From Cenococcum geophilum 1.58 (Eukaryota > Ascomycota > Dothideomycetes > Gloniales > Gloniaceae), in the NCBI GenBank assembly GCA_001692895.1, contig KV748267.1, positions 248,001 through 312,000 on the forward strand: a stretch of DNA of 64,000 nucleotides, in the 5' to 3' direction. Positions 1-11,849 of this stretch are shown here, in pieces. Position numbers and translations under genes: made by a program. Each line of letters starts with the position of its first letter. Position 1 is the first letter of the stretch. Under the pieces are notes generated by a model. It was not told the DNA's origin. It saw only the letters and a list, made by a program, of their open reading frames with translations, and did no database searches.

Positions 1-990
1 CATCTGGGTCCATTGCTTGCTAACGGGGTTCCACAGCTCGGGTACATGCACAGGCATGCCGGTTTCTAGATTATTGAAACCCTTGCCTTGGGTACCTCCA
101 GTCACCAGCACGGTGCCGTCAGGCAACACGGTGGCGTTGTGCTGTCGGCGTGCAAACCTGAGATCCGCCGTCGTCGTCCACTTTGGCGTTTCGGCGATCA
201 AATCGATGATCTCTGTCATCTTGGTGGGAGGATCGGAATCGCCACCTCCGCCACCAATGTACATAATCTTACCTTTGTCGTACATAACCGAAGGGGCGTA
301 TTCGCGCCCGCCCGCCGTGCGTTCCGGTCCATCTGTTGTCCAAGCACCTATACCGCCGGGAGTGTTCACATCGAGAAACCGCGACCGTGCCTGCGGCCCA
401 GCCATGAAGACTCGGCCCTTTGGATCGAGATGTAGTCGCGGATAAAGAGAGAGAACACCGGCACCGGGGCTTGCGACGGGCACCCAGTTATCTGTGCCCC
501 AGATCTGCGGGTTGGGGTTAGGGGCGGAGTTGTTGGTTGTGTTGCCCGAGATGGAGAGCACGCGGCCATCAGGTAAGGTCAGAGCGGAAGGATACCAGCG
601 ACCCGCATTCATAGGCGCCTTGGCGGACCATGTATCGGCGACGGGATCGTAAACACAAGCCTGGTCGAGCCCATTACCATCGGAGATATGTCCACCGACG
701 ATGAGTAGGCTGCCATCCGGCAGAAAGCAATGTCCGGAGCAGAAGAGATTTACGGTTTCGGCTTTAGTGCCAAGCGGTTGCGACGCGGTGGCCTTGCTCT
801 TGCCGGTGCTGGGATCCCAGATAAAGGCTTTGGTGAAATGCTCGTTCAGCGACTCGGGCTTGGTGTCCTTGGGATTGGAGCGCCGACCCCAATAGAGTAC
901 CTTGCCGCTAGGCAGCAGGCTGGCGTGAGCAGCGACATTTTCGAGATCGAACAGTGGTCCCCATTGCCCGACGTCTTCTGCAGCTGCCAT
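1..990 (-). CDS. Glyoxal/galactose oxidase-like copper radical oxidase, N-terminal part
   Basis: One uninterrupted frame of 330 codons runs from ATG at 990 off the left edge. It is the first Met after an in-frame stop. The protein has kelch-type blade motifs (LPDG followed by GG at about residues 90-100, 139-149 and 286-297). It has the FCSGHC motif at residues 83-88 and RWYP at 131-134. In this family the Cys (here C84) and Tyr (here Y133) form the cross-linked Tyr-Cys redox cofactor that, with copper, oxidises aldehydes or primary alcohols and makes hydrogen peroxide. The axial Tyr/His ligands and the C-terminal DUF1929 domain would lie beyond the window. No signal peptide is seen at this start, whereas characterised fungal glyoxal oxidases are secreted. 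Either this is an intracellular type, or an upstream exon was missed. Base composition is normal and there are no RIP stops, so it is probably functional. Confidence 0.85.
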   Translation of the reverse strand, partial: MAAAEDVGQWGPLFDLENVAAHASLLPSGKVLYWGRRSNPKDTKPESLNEHFTKAFIWDPSTGKSKATASQPLGTKAETVNLFCSGHCFLPDGSLLIVGGHISDGNGLDQACVYDPVADTWSAKAPMNAGRWYPSALTLPDGRVLSISGNTTNNSAPNPNPQIWGTDNWVPVASPGAGVLSLYPRLHLDPKGRVFMAGPQARSRFLDVNTPGGIGAWTTDGPERTAGGREYAPSVMYDKGKIMYIGGGGGDSDPPTKMTEIIDLIAETPKWTTTADLRFARRQHNATVLPDGTVLVTGGTQGKGFNNLETGMPVHVPELWNPVSKQWTQM

Positions 991-1840
991 CTTTGCTTTC
1001 AACGTGGGTGAGTGGAATGTAATACTAGCTAATGTTTAAGCTCTCTTGAGTTTAAGGACGAGAGCAAGATCGCGCCTACCGTGGAATGACTGTGTACGCG
1101 GTTGATGGTTTTCGAAAAGAACACACCGCGGGGATGGGAAAGAGGGGCGTGTTCGAATGACTTGTAATCTTCATCTTCCCGGGTTCCATGCTCTTCGCCC
1201 AGCTCTTCAGCTTCTCAATTCTCCCTTCTGCAGCTGTCAGCTTATGCAGCTCTCTCAGCTCTTTCAGCTCTTTCAGCTCCATGTTATCGTTGTGTCTATC
1301 AACGCGGAATAAACCGACAACAGCGCCAGCGACCCCCAGCAACCCTGCATATCTTGAGAGTTTGAGTGGATTCTTAGCAAGTCACGGCCATGAGCATCAT
1401 CTCGACTTGCACACAGGTTGGTGTATCGCCAGAGATCCTGGTGGCTTTGCTGACTCTGGAGGACAACCCGTCTGCTAGGGTGGAAACTCTGTCCCTCGTT
1501 TCCCTATACATAGCAACACCGGTTGTGATGTCGAATCTGTCACAGGGAACCAGCGTGGTCACCCATAGAGGAAAGATATGAGAAGCTGAAAAGTAGTACC
1601 GAGAGGTATGGTTTTCGTGACAGGCTGCATTAACAGGCTTTGACCGATATCTGGGGGTCTAGAATTCTCTGCAGCCACAGCTCTCGCTTAACGAGAACAA
1701 AAGGATCTGGGCACGCCGTGGATGCAGATCGGTCTTACCACGCTAAAGGGTGGGTCTACCATAAGCGCTAATGCACAATCCCTGCACGGGGCAGCCTCAG
1801 CTGAAAATATAAGATTACGTGGTCAACCGAGCCCAAATTG
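991..1840. other. Upstream flank of the oxidase gene, unmutated DNA
   Basis: This 850-bp stretch keeps balanced composition and normal CpA/TpG content. It should hold the promoter of the minus-strand oxidase. I see no clear TATA box or other motif that I can assign. A small minus-strand reading frame lies inside it and is listed separately. Composition changes sharply at about 1830-1850, where the AT-rich block begins. Confidence 0.5.
1076..1381 (-). CDS. Possible small membrane protein or exon, hydrophobic segment plus charged helix
   Basis: An open frame follows a TGA at 1382-1384 and ends with TAG just below 1079. It reads LAKNPLKLSRYAG, then a hydrophobic stretch (LLGVAGAVVGLF), then a charged helix with repeated LKEL/RELHKL units and a RIEKLKSWAKSME tail. 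There is no good ATG at the front: an internal TTG and an out-of-frame ATG are the only nearby starts, and a CTAAG plus GCAG acceptor-like pattern suggests an exon start near 1345. The layout recalls small mitochondrial inner-membrane proteins such as ATP synthase subunit e, but I do not recognise the sequence. The leucine-rich part comes from near-tandem 9-bp units on the DNA, so the frame could be chance. Confidence 0.25.
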   Translation of the reverse strand, partial: LAKNPLKLSRYAGLLGVAGAVVGLFRVDRHNDNMELKELKELRELHKLTAAEGRIEKLKSWAKSMEPGKMKITSHSNTPLFPIPAVCSFRKPSTAYTVIPR

Positions 1841-2218
1841 CTTATCCCACTATATAACTTACCTCCTAGCTCTAAAATAAAACCAACTATTATAGGTAAC
1901 TAGTTATAATATATTCTAATTTAAATAGATCTATCTAATAATTACTAGCTACTAAATTTCTTTAGTAATAATAAAAATAAGTTTAAAATTAATTTAGAAG
2001 ATAGCATTTTTAGGTTAAAAGATTATATATTAAAAGAGAGTTAAATATAGCCGTAAGATTAAATTAAGGTAAGTTTTTAATATATTTTAAATATATTTAG
2101 CCTAAAGTTCTTTATATTATATTTCTTACTAAGGTATCTACTAATCCTCTTACTATATTTATAATTAAGGATTATTTAAGCCTTTTAAAGTACCTATAGA
2201 CGCTAAATAAAGGTTATA
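1841..2218. other. AT-rich spacer left of element A
   Basis: About 380 bases of very AT-rich sequence. I see no coding frame or repeat boundary. It is the target DNA into which element A inserted, as its last five bases (2219-2223) are one copy of the A target duplication. Confidence 0.5.
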
Positions 2219-2223
2219 CTTAC

Positions 2224-2436
2224 TGTAACGGCGCTCTTACTCATTACCTGCCAAATTCTGCCGAATTCTACTAACTAATAATTAGCTCGCCCAAAGCTAG
2301 CGCCTTAGCGGCTTACCCTATATATTTGTTTACATCGGTCTTAGCAACCCCTTTTTTCCTTTTCCTTAGCTTAGTATCTTCGTAATACAGCATTTGTTCA
2401 AGCTTCGGTTTAAAGGCATTTATTTAAGCCGTAATA
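2224..2436 (+). repeat. 5' LTR of element A
   Basis: Starts TGTAACGGCGC and ends TAATA (from TAACA); 213 bp. It matches the right LTR along its length with many transition differences. The preceding five bases CTTAC are the target duplication. No clean primer-binding site is visible just downstream, probably because RIP changed it. Confidence 0.92.
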
Positions 2437-2460
2437 TTATACTAAGCTTACCCTACCCTA

Positions 2461-2587
2461 CCTAGGAAGGCCTTAATAATATCCTATCCTAAAAGAAACT
2501 TCGTCTATAATAATATGTTAACATATTATACTTAGACACTAAAACAACTTTATATTACCTAGGAAGGCCTAAATAATATCCTACCTT
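2461..2587 (+). repeat. Short direct repeat in the A leader
   Basis: A 30-bp sequence beginning CCTAGGAAGGCC occurs at 2461-2490 and again at 2558-2587, 97 bases apart, between the 5' LTR and gag. It is a minor duplication in the untranslated leader. No function is apparent. Confidence 0.6.
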
Positions 2588-2639
2588 ATAAGCTAGATAG
2601 GACTAGACCTATACCCCTAGAATTAAAACTAAAGCGTAT

Positions 2640-5600
2640 AATACTAATAAACCTTAAGAAGCTAACGATAGCACCTAAAGCAAGCTTATTTAAGAGAGCT
2701 GCCTCTACCTAAGAGGAACCTAAAATCCAATTAGGATTAGAAATTGAAGATAATAATAACGTTATAGACGTACGCGAGCAGATTCGTGCCCTTATAGCTA
2801 GCTAAAAAGCCGATTGTCTTAAAGTAAGAAATATATAAGAGACCCTATAAAAGATCCTAGAAAGCCTTATAGCCCTATAAAATAGCCTAGCTTCCCCTTT
2901 TTAAAGCCCTAGCCGACCTGTTTACTCTACTAAATATAATATACTAGGGAGTATAGATATAATGATAAAGCAATTAAAGTCCATTAAGCTCCTTAACCCC
3001 CTACTACTATCTAATAGGATAGACCCTACCTTTAAGAATTAGAGGATTTAAGTATAAGGAAAGCTCCGTGTTAACTATAACTATTTCCTTTCTAAAGAAG
3101 CTAAAATACTCTACCTCTTTAGTTAAACCACTAGGGACGCCTAACGGCACCTTTAAGCTAAGTTTAAGGATAAGTCCCCTATCTAATTTATATCTGTTAA
3201 TAAGATAATATAGCACCTAGCGGCTATTTATGTTAACCTAAATAGAGTATAGGACGCCTAGTATAACTATAATCGCCTAATAATAAAACTAAATTAACCC
3301 TTTGCTAAATTCTAGACTTAATTCCTATACCTTATAGGAGAAGGCTAGGTTCCCCTTAAGAACTACTAATTAGACCTATATAATAAGCTAATAATTTAGC
3401 TATAAGAAAAGATTGCTATAACCTTAAACGACCTACTAACTTACGACAGACTTATAGCTTATTACCTATTATTAGACTTAGAACTAAAGCGGATTAACGC
3501 CTATCCTAATTAGTAAAAGTAACTCTGTAGTGATTGGAACTTACTAGCTATACCTATAGAAGCTAAAGCAGAAAGATAAGCTATAACTGCTCTTATACTA
3601 AAAGCAGTTACAACTATATACTAGCAAGCCTCGCCTAACTAGCTATATACTACGCTATTAACTAGTATTTACCATAATACTCTAATTAACCCTGCCTTAG
3701 CTATGTGCTATAACTGTAATAAGGAGGGTTACTTTACCTTACCTTGCCCGGAGCTAAAGGATATAAGTGATATTAAGGAGATAGAGGAAGGAGAAATATC
3801 TAATAAGTTAGGAAAAGAAGAACCCTAGGGAAGGACTCCCCCCTAGGGTACCCTATTAATCTTAAAGAGATTAATCTTAGTTAGTTAATAGGTGGAAAGC
3901 ATTTTATAGTTCTATATATAGTATCTTAAAATAGATATAAAGTTAATATAACCGCCCTTATTAATACTGGAGTAAATAGCTTTACCTTTATAAATACTGC
4001 CTATATAAATAATGTTGCTAAGTTTCTAAATGTAGAAGCTATCCGACTAGAGAAGCCTATCTAGGTAAAAGGCTATAATGGCTAAGCTGGTTGGCCTATT
4101 ACCTATATCTTAAAGTTATATATTGCTTTTAACGGACGACGCTAATACTATATCCTCTTTTATATCCTAGACCTAGGGTCCTATAATATAATCCTTAGAT
4201 AAAAATAGATATCTTATTTTAATATTTAGTTAAATATGCGATAAAGATAGTTTATCTAGCCGAAGGATAGACTAAGGTTGCCCTCCTTTATTAGGGAGAT
4301 CTGAACTAACTGTAAGATACTAGCTATAAGGGCTAACCCTACTTACTAGTAGGATATCCTAGCCTATAATCTAGCCTTTACTTAAAAAGACGCCTGCTAT
4401 AAAGCTGGAAAGAACTCCGTACTAATAAAGATACTCTTCTAAAGCGCTATGTTTAAAGAGAACTCTACGTATAGAAGTGGGATAGATAGTAATATAGATG
4501 ACGTCTAAATTGCGTAGATTTAACTAGTATGGAAAAGAACGTATTAATAGGATATAAGGGATAACCTCTAAAAGATACAACAGGAGCTAAAAGAAGTAAT
4601 AATAATGCTAGTACCTTAAAAGTCCCTAAAATTATATACGCCCCTATTATTATATAACCCCCCTACTATAGATATTGCCGCAATTAGCGCTATAGCGTTT
4701 TACTTTAATATATACTAGAAGGATAATAAGGTCTTTATAACGAGCCTATATAAGATTAACTAAATTATTAATAATAGGGAGGAAGAGCTAGCTAAGGAAA
4801 CTAATAAGGAACTAGTTAAACGCCTTTTTCCTACTATTTATATAAATTATAAGGATATATTTTTAAAGACGGCTTTAAATAAGTTACCCCCTTACCAGAC
4901 GTATAATTATAAGATTTAATTAGAAGCTAATAACTTATTAGGTTATAGCCCCCTCTACTAATAATTAACGGATAAGCTAAAAGTAATAAAGTAGTATTTA
5001 ATTAATAACCTAGGTAAAGGGTTTATCGAGCTAAGTTAAGCCCCTTTTACTTCCCCTATCCTATTTATAAAAAAGCCTAATAGAGGCCACTGCTTTTACA
5101 TTAACTACTAAAAGCTAAATATTATTACTTAAAAGGATTAGTATCCTATTCCTTTAATTAATAAAACCCTTGTACGTCTAAGCTAGATAAAGATTTTTAC
5201 TAAACTTAATATCTATTAAGCTTTCTACTAAATTAAAATAGACCCTATATCTAAAGATTTAACTATATTCCGCACCCGTTATAGCTCCTATAAATATAAA
5301 GTTCTTCCTTTTAGACTAATAAACGGACTAGCTATGTACTAAAGGTATATAAATAACGCTCTTTTTAATTACCTAGATAAATTCTACACGGTATACCTAG
5401 ATGATATTTTTATATACTTAGATAATAAACTTAAGCATTAAGTTTATATTAAGAAGGTCCTAGAAAGACTATAAAATATAGGCTTATAAGTTAATATTAA
5501 GAAATATAAGTTTGGGGTAAAACGTATAAAGTACCTTAGGTTTATTATAACTATAGAAGGAATTAAGGTTAACTCTAAGAACGTAGAGGTAATCCGTAAC

Positions 5601-7895
5601 TAGAAGCCCTTTTATATAGTAAAAGGGATATAGTCTTTTCTTAGCTTTTATAACTTTTACTACTAGTTTATCCGTAACTACGGAATTATAGTAAAACCTC
5701 TTATTTAACTGACTAGGAAGGATACGCCTTTTATCTTTAATAATAACTGCATAAAGGCCTTTAAAGAGATAAAAGATTGGCTTATCTTTTTCTTTGTCCT
5801 TTATTACTATAACCTAGACTTTAAATTAATGCTAGAAACGGATGCTTCTAATAGGGTTATAGCGGGAATCCTATTATAGCTATATCTAGACGGCGAATAG
5901 TACCCTATTACCTTCTTCTTAAAAATAATAGACCTAGCTAAGTATAATTATAAAGTATATAATAAAGAAATGCTAGCTATTATTTAATTACTATTTTAAT
6001 AGCGCGCGGAGCTTAAAGGTATATACTCTTAAATTAAGATATATATAAATTATAAAGCTCTAAAGTACTTTATAACTATAAAGTAGCTTATTAAATAGTA
6101 AGCCTAGTAGGCTAAAATACTCTTATAATTCTTCTTTACAATTATATATTGTTCTAGTAAGTAAAACTCTAAGGCTAATACCCTAACCTAAAGAAAATAA
6201 GATATAGGACCCTAGGATAAGCTAAAGACCTAATACCAAACACGCGTCCTTTTTTACCCTAAATAGCTTAACCCACGGATCTTTAGGGAGCTAGACTCCT
6301 AGTAAAATAAGTTAGCACTAATAAAGGAGTTCTTAGATAAACTAATAGAGCTAATTAACTGCCTTTTAACTATAAACCGCACGGCTAACGCCCTAAAGGC
6401 CTTCCGCGACTAAGCAGTAAAAAAAACCCCCAATTTTAAAATGGAGGAAGGATTACTCCTATACTAGGAGCGGCTTATAGTCCCTAATGTTAACAACCTA
6501 TAGACTAAACTAATCCGTAAAGTTTATTACTAAGTTTTTATAGTATACCCTAACAAGAATAAGACCTATAAAATTATTAACTGCCACTACTATTAGCTAA
6601 GAATAGTTATAAATATTAACCGATATATATAGAACTATAAAGACTACTAGAGAGCTATAACCCTACGGGATAAAATACTAGGACTATTTAAGCCACTCCC
6701 AATACTAAAGCGCCCTTAGTAGTATATTTCTATAGACTTTTATAAGCTACCTATAGACCGTAACGGGTACGATATAGTTATAGTTATAGTTAACCGCTTT
6801 AGCAAACACCCGTTCTTAATTCCCTATTATAAGAATATTAATGCTAAAGAGGTAGCCTAGCTATTTGTCTACTATATCTACCGAGTTTATAAACTATTAG
6901 ATACTATCGTATCTAATTATAAGCTATAGTTTATATCGGCCTTCTAGAACGAGTTTACCTAAATCCTAAGCATTAAGCTAAAGCTTTCTACGGCTTACTA
7001 CCCCTAGATAAATGGTTAGATAGAGATTATAAATTAGTACCTAAACTAGAGGCTTAGGCCCTTTATTAACTACTTTTAGAATAACTGGTCTAAACTACTA
7101 CCTTTAATAGACTACGCCCAAGTAACCCTACCCTATAACTCCATAGGGTTTACCCTAATTTAGCTAGAAATAGAATACTTACCCTATATAAGCTTTAACT
7201 AAAAAAGGCTAAAAGAACCCTAGACTATATAAGAGAAGCTATCCTATAGTAAGGCCTAATAGTACGCTAAACGCTTAAAGGAAGCCTAAATAGTAGCTTA
7301 TAAGAACCTAGAAAAAGCCTAAAGGTTAATAGAACAGCAGGCGAACAAATACTATTAAGAGCCTAACTTTACCCTTAGCGATATAGTCTGGGTTATAATA
7401 AAGAATTAAAAGACTAAACAACCTAGCCGTAAGCTAGACTACTAGATGGTAGGACCGTATAAGGTTTTTAAAAAGTTAGGTAACTTGTATAAGGTAAAGC
7501 TCTTAGATTTAATTAGGGTGTATCCTATTTTCTTACTAGATAAGTTATAGAAAGCTATAAATAACTTATTGCCCAGATAAAAGAATGAGCCTCCCCTACT
7601 AATTTAAGTAAACGGTAATAATAAATAGGAAGTTAATAAAATACTAGCCTGTAAGATAGTATAGGGAATGTTAAAATACCATATCTAATAAAAAGGCTAT
7701 AACCCGGACCTAACCTAGTACTCTATGTAGAACTTTATAGGCTGCCCCTAGAAGCTTAAAGAGTTCTATAACTAATACCCTAACATACCCAGACCCCTAA
7801 AATACTTAGATAAGTAGATAGAATGCTAGTATAATAAGGATAATAAGTTACCAGAGGAGTATAGGGATAAGAACGCCCTAAAGCCCTAATATAAC
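2640..7895 (+). pseudogene. Element A gag-pol remnant
   Basis: Conceptual plus-strand frames show a gag zinc knuckle at 3706-3747 with C-x2-C-x4-Y-x4-C, the expected His being Tyr (CAC to TAC). RT finger motif near 5041-5110 (SPILFIKKPN) and an intact YLDD at 5394-5405 follow. RNase H lies near 5830-6000. The integrase core (about 6725-7030) has SIDF and then VSNY, where the second catalytic Asp is Asn. A GPY/F module (VGPYKVFKKLGNLYKVKL) lies at about 7450-7505 and a chromodomain (KGYNPD, then W-Y) at about 7665-7790. Gln and Trp codons have become TAG/TAA throughout. The order RT before integrase defines Ty3/Gypsy, and the C-terminal chromodomain suggests targeting to heterochromatin in the ancestor. 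Confidence 0.88.
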
Positions 7896-8199
7896 TGTCT
7901 GCCAAATTCTACCAAATTCTGCTATTTTCTACTAGTACTGTAAAACCCTAGATATTTAGGAACTTTAACCACTGGTTAAAGTTGCTTAATTAGTTAGATC
8001 CTTACTAAGATTTTTAGCAGCTACTCTTTCTAGCCTAGTGCTTCCACTTAACCTACGGTTGCCTTTTAGTACTTAGTCTAGACGAGCTTATATCTTCTTT
8101 CTCCTTATCTTATATTTTATAATCTTACGTTTTATAGCTTAGTACTATCTTATTTCTAACTAAGCCTAAGGGTAGGCTTTCTTACAAAGAGGGGGGTAA

Positions 8200-8412
8200 T
8201 ATAGCGGCGCTATTGCTCGCTACCTGCTAAATTTTGCTATATTCTGCTAACCTATAATTGGCTTACCTAAAGCTAGCGCCTTAGCAGCTCACCCTATATA
8301 TTTGTTTATATCGGTCCTAGCGACCCCTTTTTTCCTTCTCCTTAGCTTAGTATCTTTGTAATACAGCATTCGTTTAAGCTTCGGTTTAGAGACATTTATT
8401 TAAGCCATAACA
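8200..8412 (+). repeat. 3' LTR of element A
   Basis: Starts TATAGCGGCGC and ends CATAACA; 213 bp, same length as the left copy. It is preceded by the polypurine tract AGAGGGGGG and followed by CTTAC (8413-8417), the second target duplication copy. Confidence 0.92.
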
Positions 8413-9334
8413 CTTACTATATTAACTTAAAAGGCTATATAGGTAAGTTAATAAAAATCTAAATTATACCCTAATTATATTTATAACTAGTTTATAATAT
8501 ATTTAAAGCTAATATAGAACTAAATTATTATATGCTCCTAAGCCTATAATATCCGTTCTCTTAAATATAAAAGGTAAAAATATATATAACACGTTATTTA
8601 GAAGTAAAATAGTATAAATATCTTTAGAATTAATTATAATTTTTAAAGAGACGTAGGGTTTAATATAGAGAGAGTAGGTAGCCCTAGATAGAAGCGACCT
8701 AGATATTTATAAATATAATATAAATAGGTACGGAACTAGTTCTAAATCTATTTAGTACTTAAGTTAATATATATAAGCTTATTTTTAGTAGCCTAAAGAT
8801 AATTTTAAGCCAGGAATATATATAGCTTTTTAATAAAGGCTTATATACTAATAATTACGCAATAAAGATACTTTATATATAATTATCTTATATAAATCTA
8901 TTTAGAACCTAACTAAATTATTATTAGACCTTGCGCTACCTATACGGCATATATAGGTTAGAGAGCTTATAAGGCTTTCCAACCAGCAGTCCGTCTAGTC
9001 GCGAGACACTACTGCTACCTTTTTAGTAGTTTGTATGGTCAAGTGGGTTAGGCTTAGGCATAACAATTATATTTAGAACTAATTATATTAAGATATTATT
9101 AATATTTAGCACTTATTTCTTACCTATATATAGGCTACTATAGAAATATATTTAGAGCACTTTTAAAAAGTACTACTAGCGAATAAGAAATATAATACTG
9201 CGTATTTAATATCTCTTATTTCACTAGGTAATATAGTATAAGGCAGTATTGCTAGGGTGTACGGTAGGGAGCAGGCAAGCCGAGCATGAGTTATATAGGG
9301 AGTCGATAGAAGAGGACGATATGGTAATAAGGGT

Positions 9335-9545
9335 AGGCAATAGCCTGAGTACAGAGACGAACCGATGGGGGAGGAAGGAGGCTGTAAGCCCAAGGAGCTT
9401 ATAAGGGGTGGCCAAGGCCTAGCCGAAGGCTAGCCTTGGCAGCCCCCAAGAGCTCCCGGGATATAGCCGAGTAAGGGACTAAAAGTACCCTTATATATAG
9501 GTACTAAAGCAATAGAGTAATATAGAGTTATTAAATTAAATCTCT
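9335..9545. repeat. Hairpin island, possible solo LTR relic
   Basis: A GC-richer island inside AT-rich DNA. It contains CAGAGACGAA and a purine-rich stretch, then a long hairpin with arms CCAAGGCCTAGCC and GGCTAGCCTTGG around GAA. Flanking GGGG/CCCC extends the stem. Next come a TATATATAGG sequence and an ACTAAAGCAATAGAG tract that looks like an LTR promoter/R region. The island at 32160-32345 has the same plan (CAGAGACGAA, purines, hairpins, TATA). I could not define ends or a target duplication, so the solo-LTR reading is inference. Confidence 0.35.
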
Positions 9546-11261
9546 ATAGGAGGGTAGACAATAGTTTAAAAAAAACCTGCTTAAAATACGTTTTAATTAT
9601 ATTTCTAAGAATTAACCACCCCTAGGGACTAGGGAAACTTATCTATTAGGACTATAAGATTACTTTATATATTTTTATTATAGACAACTTAGAAAAAACT
9701 CCTTATAATTATTTTACCTTATATAGGGTATATAGTTATATACTTCCCCCCCTAAATAAGCCCCCTCTAGAGATACCAAATAAGATAATTAAATTAGTTT
9801 GTTAAATGCGTAATTTAAATTTTACCTTTAGTAAATATATTCTAAACCAATTGTAAATAAATACCTAACGTCTTTATAGGAAAGTTTCTTTAAAGTTTTA
9901 CCCTTAAATTAGTTATATATAGAGCATAGAAAGGCTTCTTTAATATAGATTTATATAAGCTTTGCTACCATAGATTATATTACTAAATTAATTTAAAAAA
10001 AAGAAGCTTACTTTATACCTAGAAGGAAAAGGACTAATAGGGGTAGTATATAAGTTTAATTAAAAGTATTAAAATCCTAAAATAGTATATAAATATATTA
10101 CGAACGCGTTTTAATAGGCTTACTAATATATTATAGACTTATATCTAATAGATCTATAATAATTAAAACCGAGTTAAAATAATCTGCTTTTTATAAAAGT
10201 AAGCTAAGATCTTCTTAGCCTAAACTATATTTAAAGTTAATATATCTTTTAAATATATTATTAAAAGAAATATAAATAAGATTATATTCGCTATTTAGCT
10301 TAAAAAGTATAATAAAAGTATAATAATATAATATAACCCCGTTTAGAACGCGATACTAATATATTTTAATAGTTTTTACGCTTATATATATTATTACTAA
10401 TATAGAAATAAGGCGTACTTACTAGTTATACTTTAAGCAAGTTTTTTTTAAAATTACTTTCTAAATATCTTTAAAAGCAGATTTATTAGAAATATATAAG
10501 CAGTAATAAGAAAGGGTTTAAAGCTATTATATCTAATATAAATAGTTAGTAAATAGCTAGTAGGATATCTAAAACGTAATTAAAACGCCTTCCTAATATA
10601 TTATAAAAGGGTTTAGGCGGTATCTATAGCATATTAATCCTTAGAGGCGCAATTAGATATAGTATCTTAGGAAAACACTAGTTTTTTACTGAGTATACTT
10701 CCTATAAAGCATCTTAAGAGCCGCGGGTAACTATAAAACGGCCTACTCTATATATAAACGGATAAAAGCCAGTTAGGATATAAAGAACTTTATAATTTAC
10801 TAATTAGTAAACTATTCTAAACCCATTTATAATGCATTTAGAAGGTATTGATAGTATAATATATAAATCTTAATTAGTTGCTAACTAGGTAAGATATAAG
10901 AGATACCTAGTTATTGCCTTAAGGCTAAATAAGCACTACTCTCTAATTAATCACGAGCTATTTAATAGATTAAAATACTATATAAATACAGTAGAATAAA
11001 TAGCAAATAAATTATATATATTTAGTATACAGTAGTTTCTTCTTCCTACCGTTATAAGGTATTAATATATTCCTAACCTATTTATAATATACTTATATTA
11101 TATTTAGCGCATAAAAACTAGATTAATAAGATATTAATTAATATTTTACTAAGAGCTAGTTTAGAATATTATATATATATATAAATATATTAATATCGGC
11201 CTAATATGCAAACTCTATAGGTAGAGAAAGTATATATTTATTATAAACTGTCAGTAAATAT

Positions 11262-11435
11262 TCGTTTCGCGTGTCACGTGCATAAAGCACGTAACTTACG
11301 CGAGACGCGTATATGTATCAACACTGCATTAGAGTAGAACAATGAACATCCATCTACAACACCGCATAGTACATATCATTGTAATATATGTATTCTACAC
11401 GTTGTTAAAGCATACCAATATAACCCTTTTCTAAA
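11262..11435. other. Island that escaped RIP, with strong hairpin
   Basis: About 170 bases with normal CpA/TpG content set in heavily mutated DNA, ending about 120 bases left of element B. At its left end is a hairpin: CGCGTGTCACGTGC, loop ATAAA, then GCACGTAACTTACGCG. No coding frame or family is recognised. It may be a short single-copy insertion or MITE too short or too unique for RIP. Confidence 0.4.
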
Positions 11436-11552
11436 CTAGTTCCTAATACATTTAGAATAAAAACGTTAATAACTTTAAGAGGAATTAGAGTAGGCCGCTG
11501 CTAATAATAGTAGGGATAATATTTTATTTTATATATTATTATTAAGTATAGT

Positions 11553-11812
11553 TATTACGGCGCTAGTGGAAACTAGTGAATTGTAGCTAATAGATATCGG
11601 TAGATTATAGCGGACAGTCGTAGACAGTTTTATATAGTTTTAAATAATTGCCGTTACATAACTAGAGGATTGTATATAACGTTAAGCGGCGCCACCCTTT
11701 ATCTCCTTTCCTTTCTTTAGCTTTAGATCCTCGTTTATAGACAATCCGATTATATAGGCTTGTATGCGTCCTTCTTACTATACTTATATCTTAATTAACT
11801 AAGTCGCTAATA
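11553..11812 (+). repeat. 5' LTR of element B
   Basis: Starts TATTACGGCGC (ancestral TGTTACGGCGC inferred) and ends GCTAATA; 260 bp. It pairs with 31201-31460. The target duplication copy ATAGT precedes it. Confidence 0.9.
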
Positions 11813-11849
11813 TTATCCAAAGCTTAAACCACCCTTTCTTCCTAAAAAG

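Larger units (their letters stand above)
2224..8412 (+). mobile_element. Element A: complete Ty3/Gypsy chromodomain LTR retrotransposon
   Basis: A full-length 6,189-bp element with two 213-bp LTRs in direct orientation, flanked by the five-base target duplication CTTAC (2219-2223 and 8413-8417). A purine run (AGAGGGGGG) sits just before the right LTR as polypurine tract. Internal order is gag with zinc knuckle, protease, RT, RNase H, integrase and chromodomain, all on the plus strand, which is the Ty3/Gypsy chromovirus order. All frames are destroyed by RIP-type stops, so it cannot move by itself. Its chromodomain and LTR start resemble those of element B, so A and B are sister families. Confidence 0.93.
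8418..11547. other. AT-rich relic DNA between elements A and B
   Basis: About 3.1 kb of extremely AT-rich sequence with no coding frame I can recognise. A degenerate, roughly palindromic motif of the type TTCTAAATA..ATTTAGAA recurs through it and also right of element B (31466-33000). Very old, many-times mutated repeats are likely. Two islands stand out and are listed separately: a hairpin island near 9335-9545 and a CpA-rich island near 11262-11435. A short less-mutated piece is also seen near 8975-9060. Confidence 0.5.

Noticed and set aside
17..1011. Four plus-strand open frames of 64-142 codons
   Set aside because: They are shadows of the minus-strand oxidase, whose frame has strong family motifs; their own translations are Pro/Ser/Arg-rich and meaningless.
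1188..1581. Open frames on both strands between 1188 and 1581
   Set aside because: Overlapping frames with low-complexity Ser/Leu content and no family motif; they come from near-tandem units and the intergenic flank.
9163..9415. Two overlapping minus-strand frames of 63-76 codons
   Set aside because: They lie in the hairpin island and read as random Leu/Pro/Ser-rich text, without homologous context.
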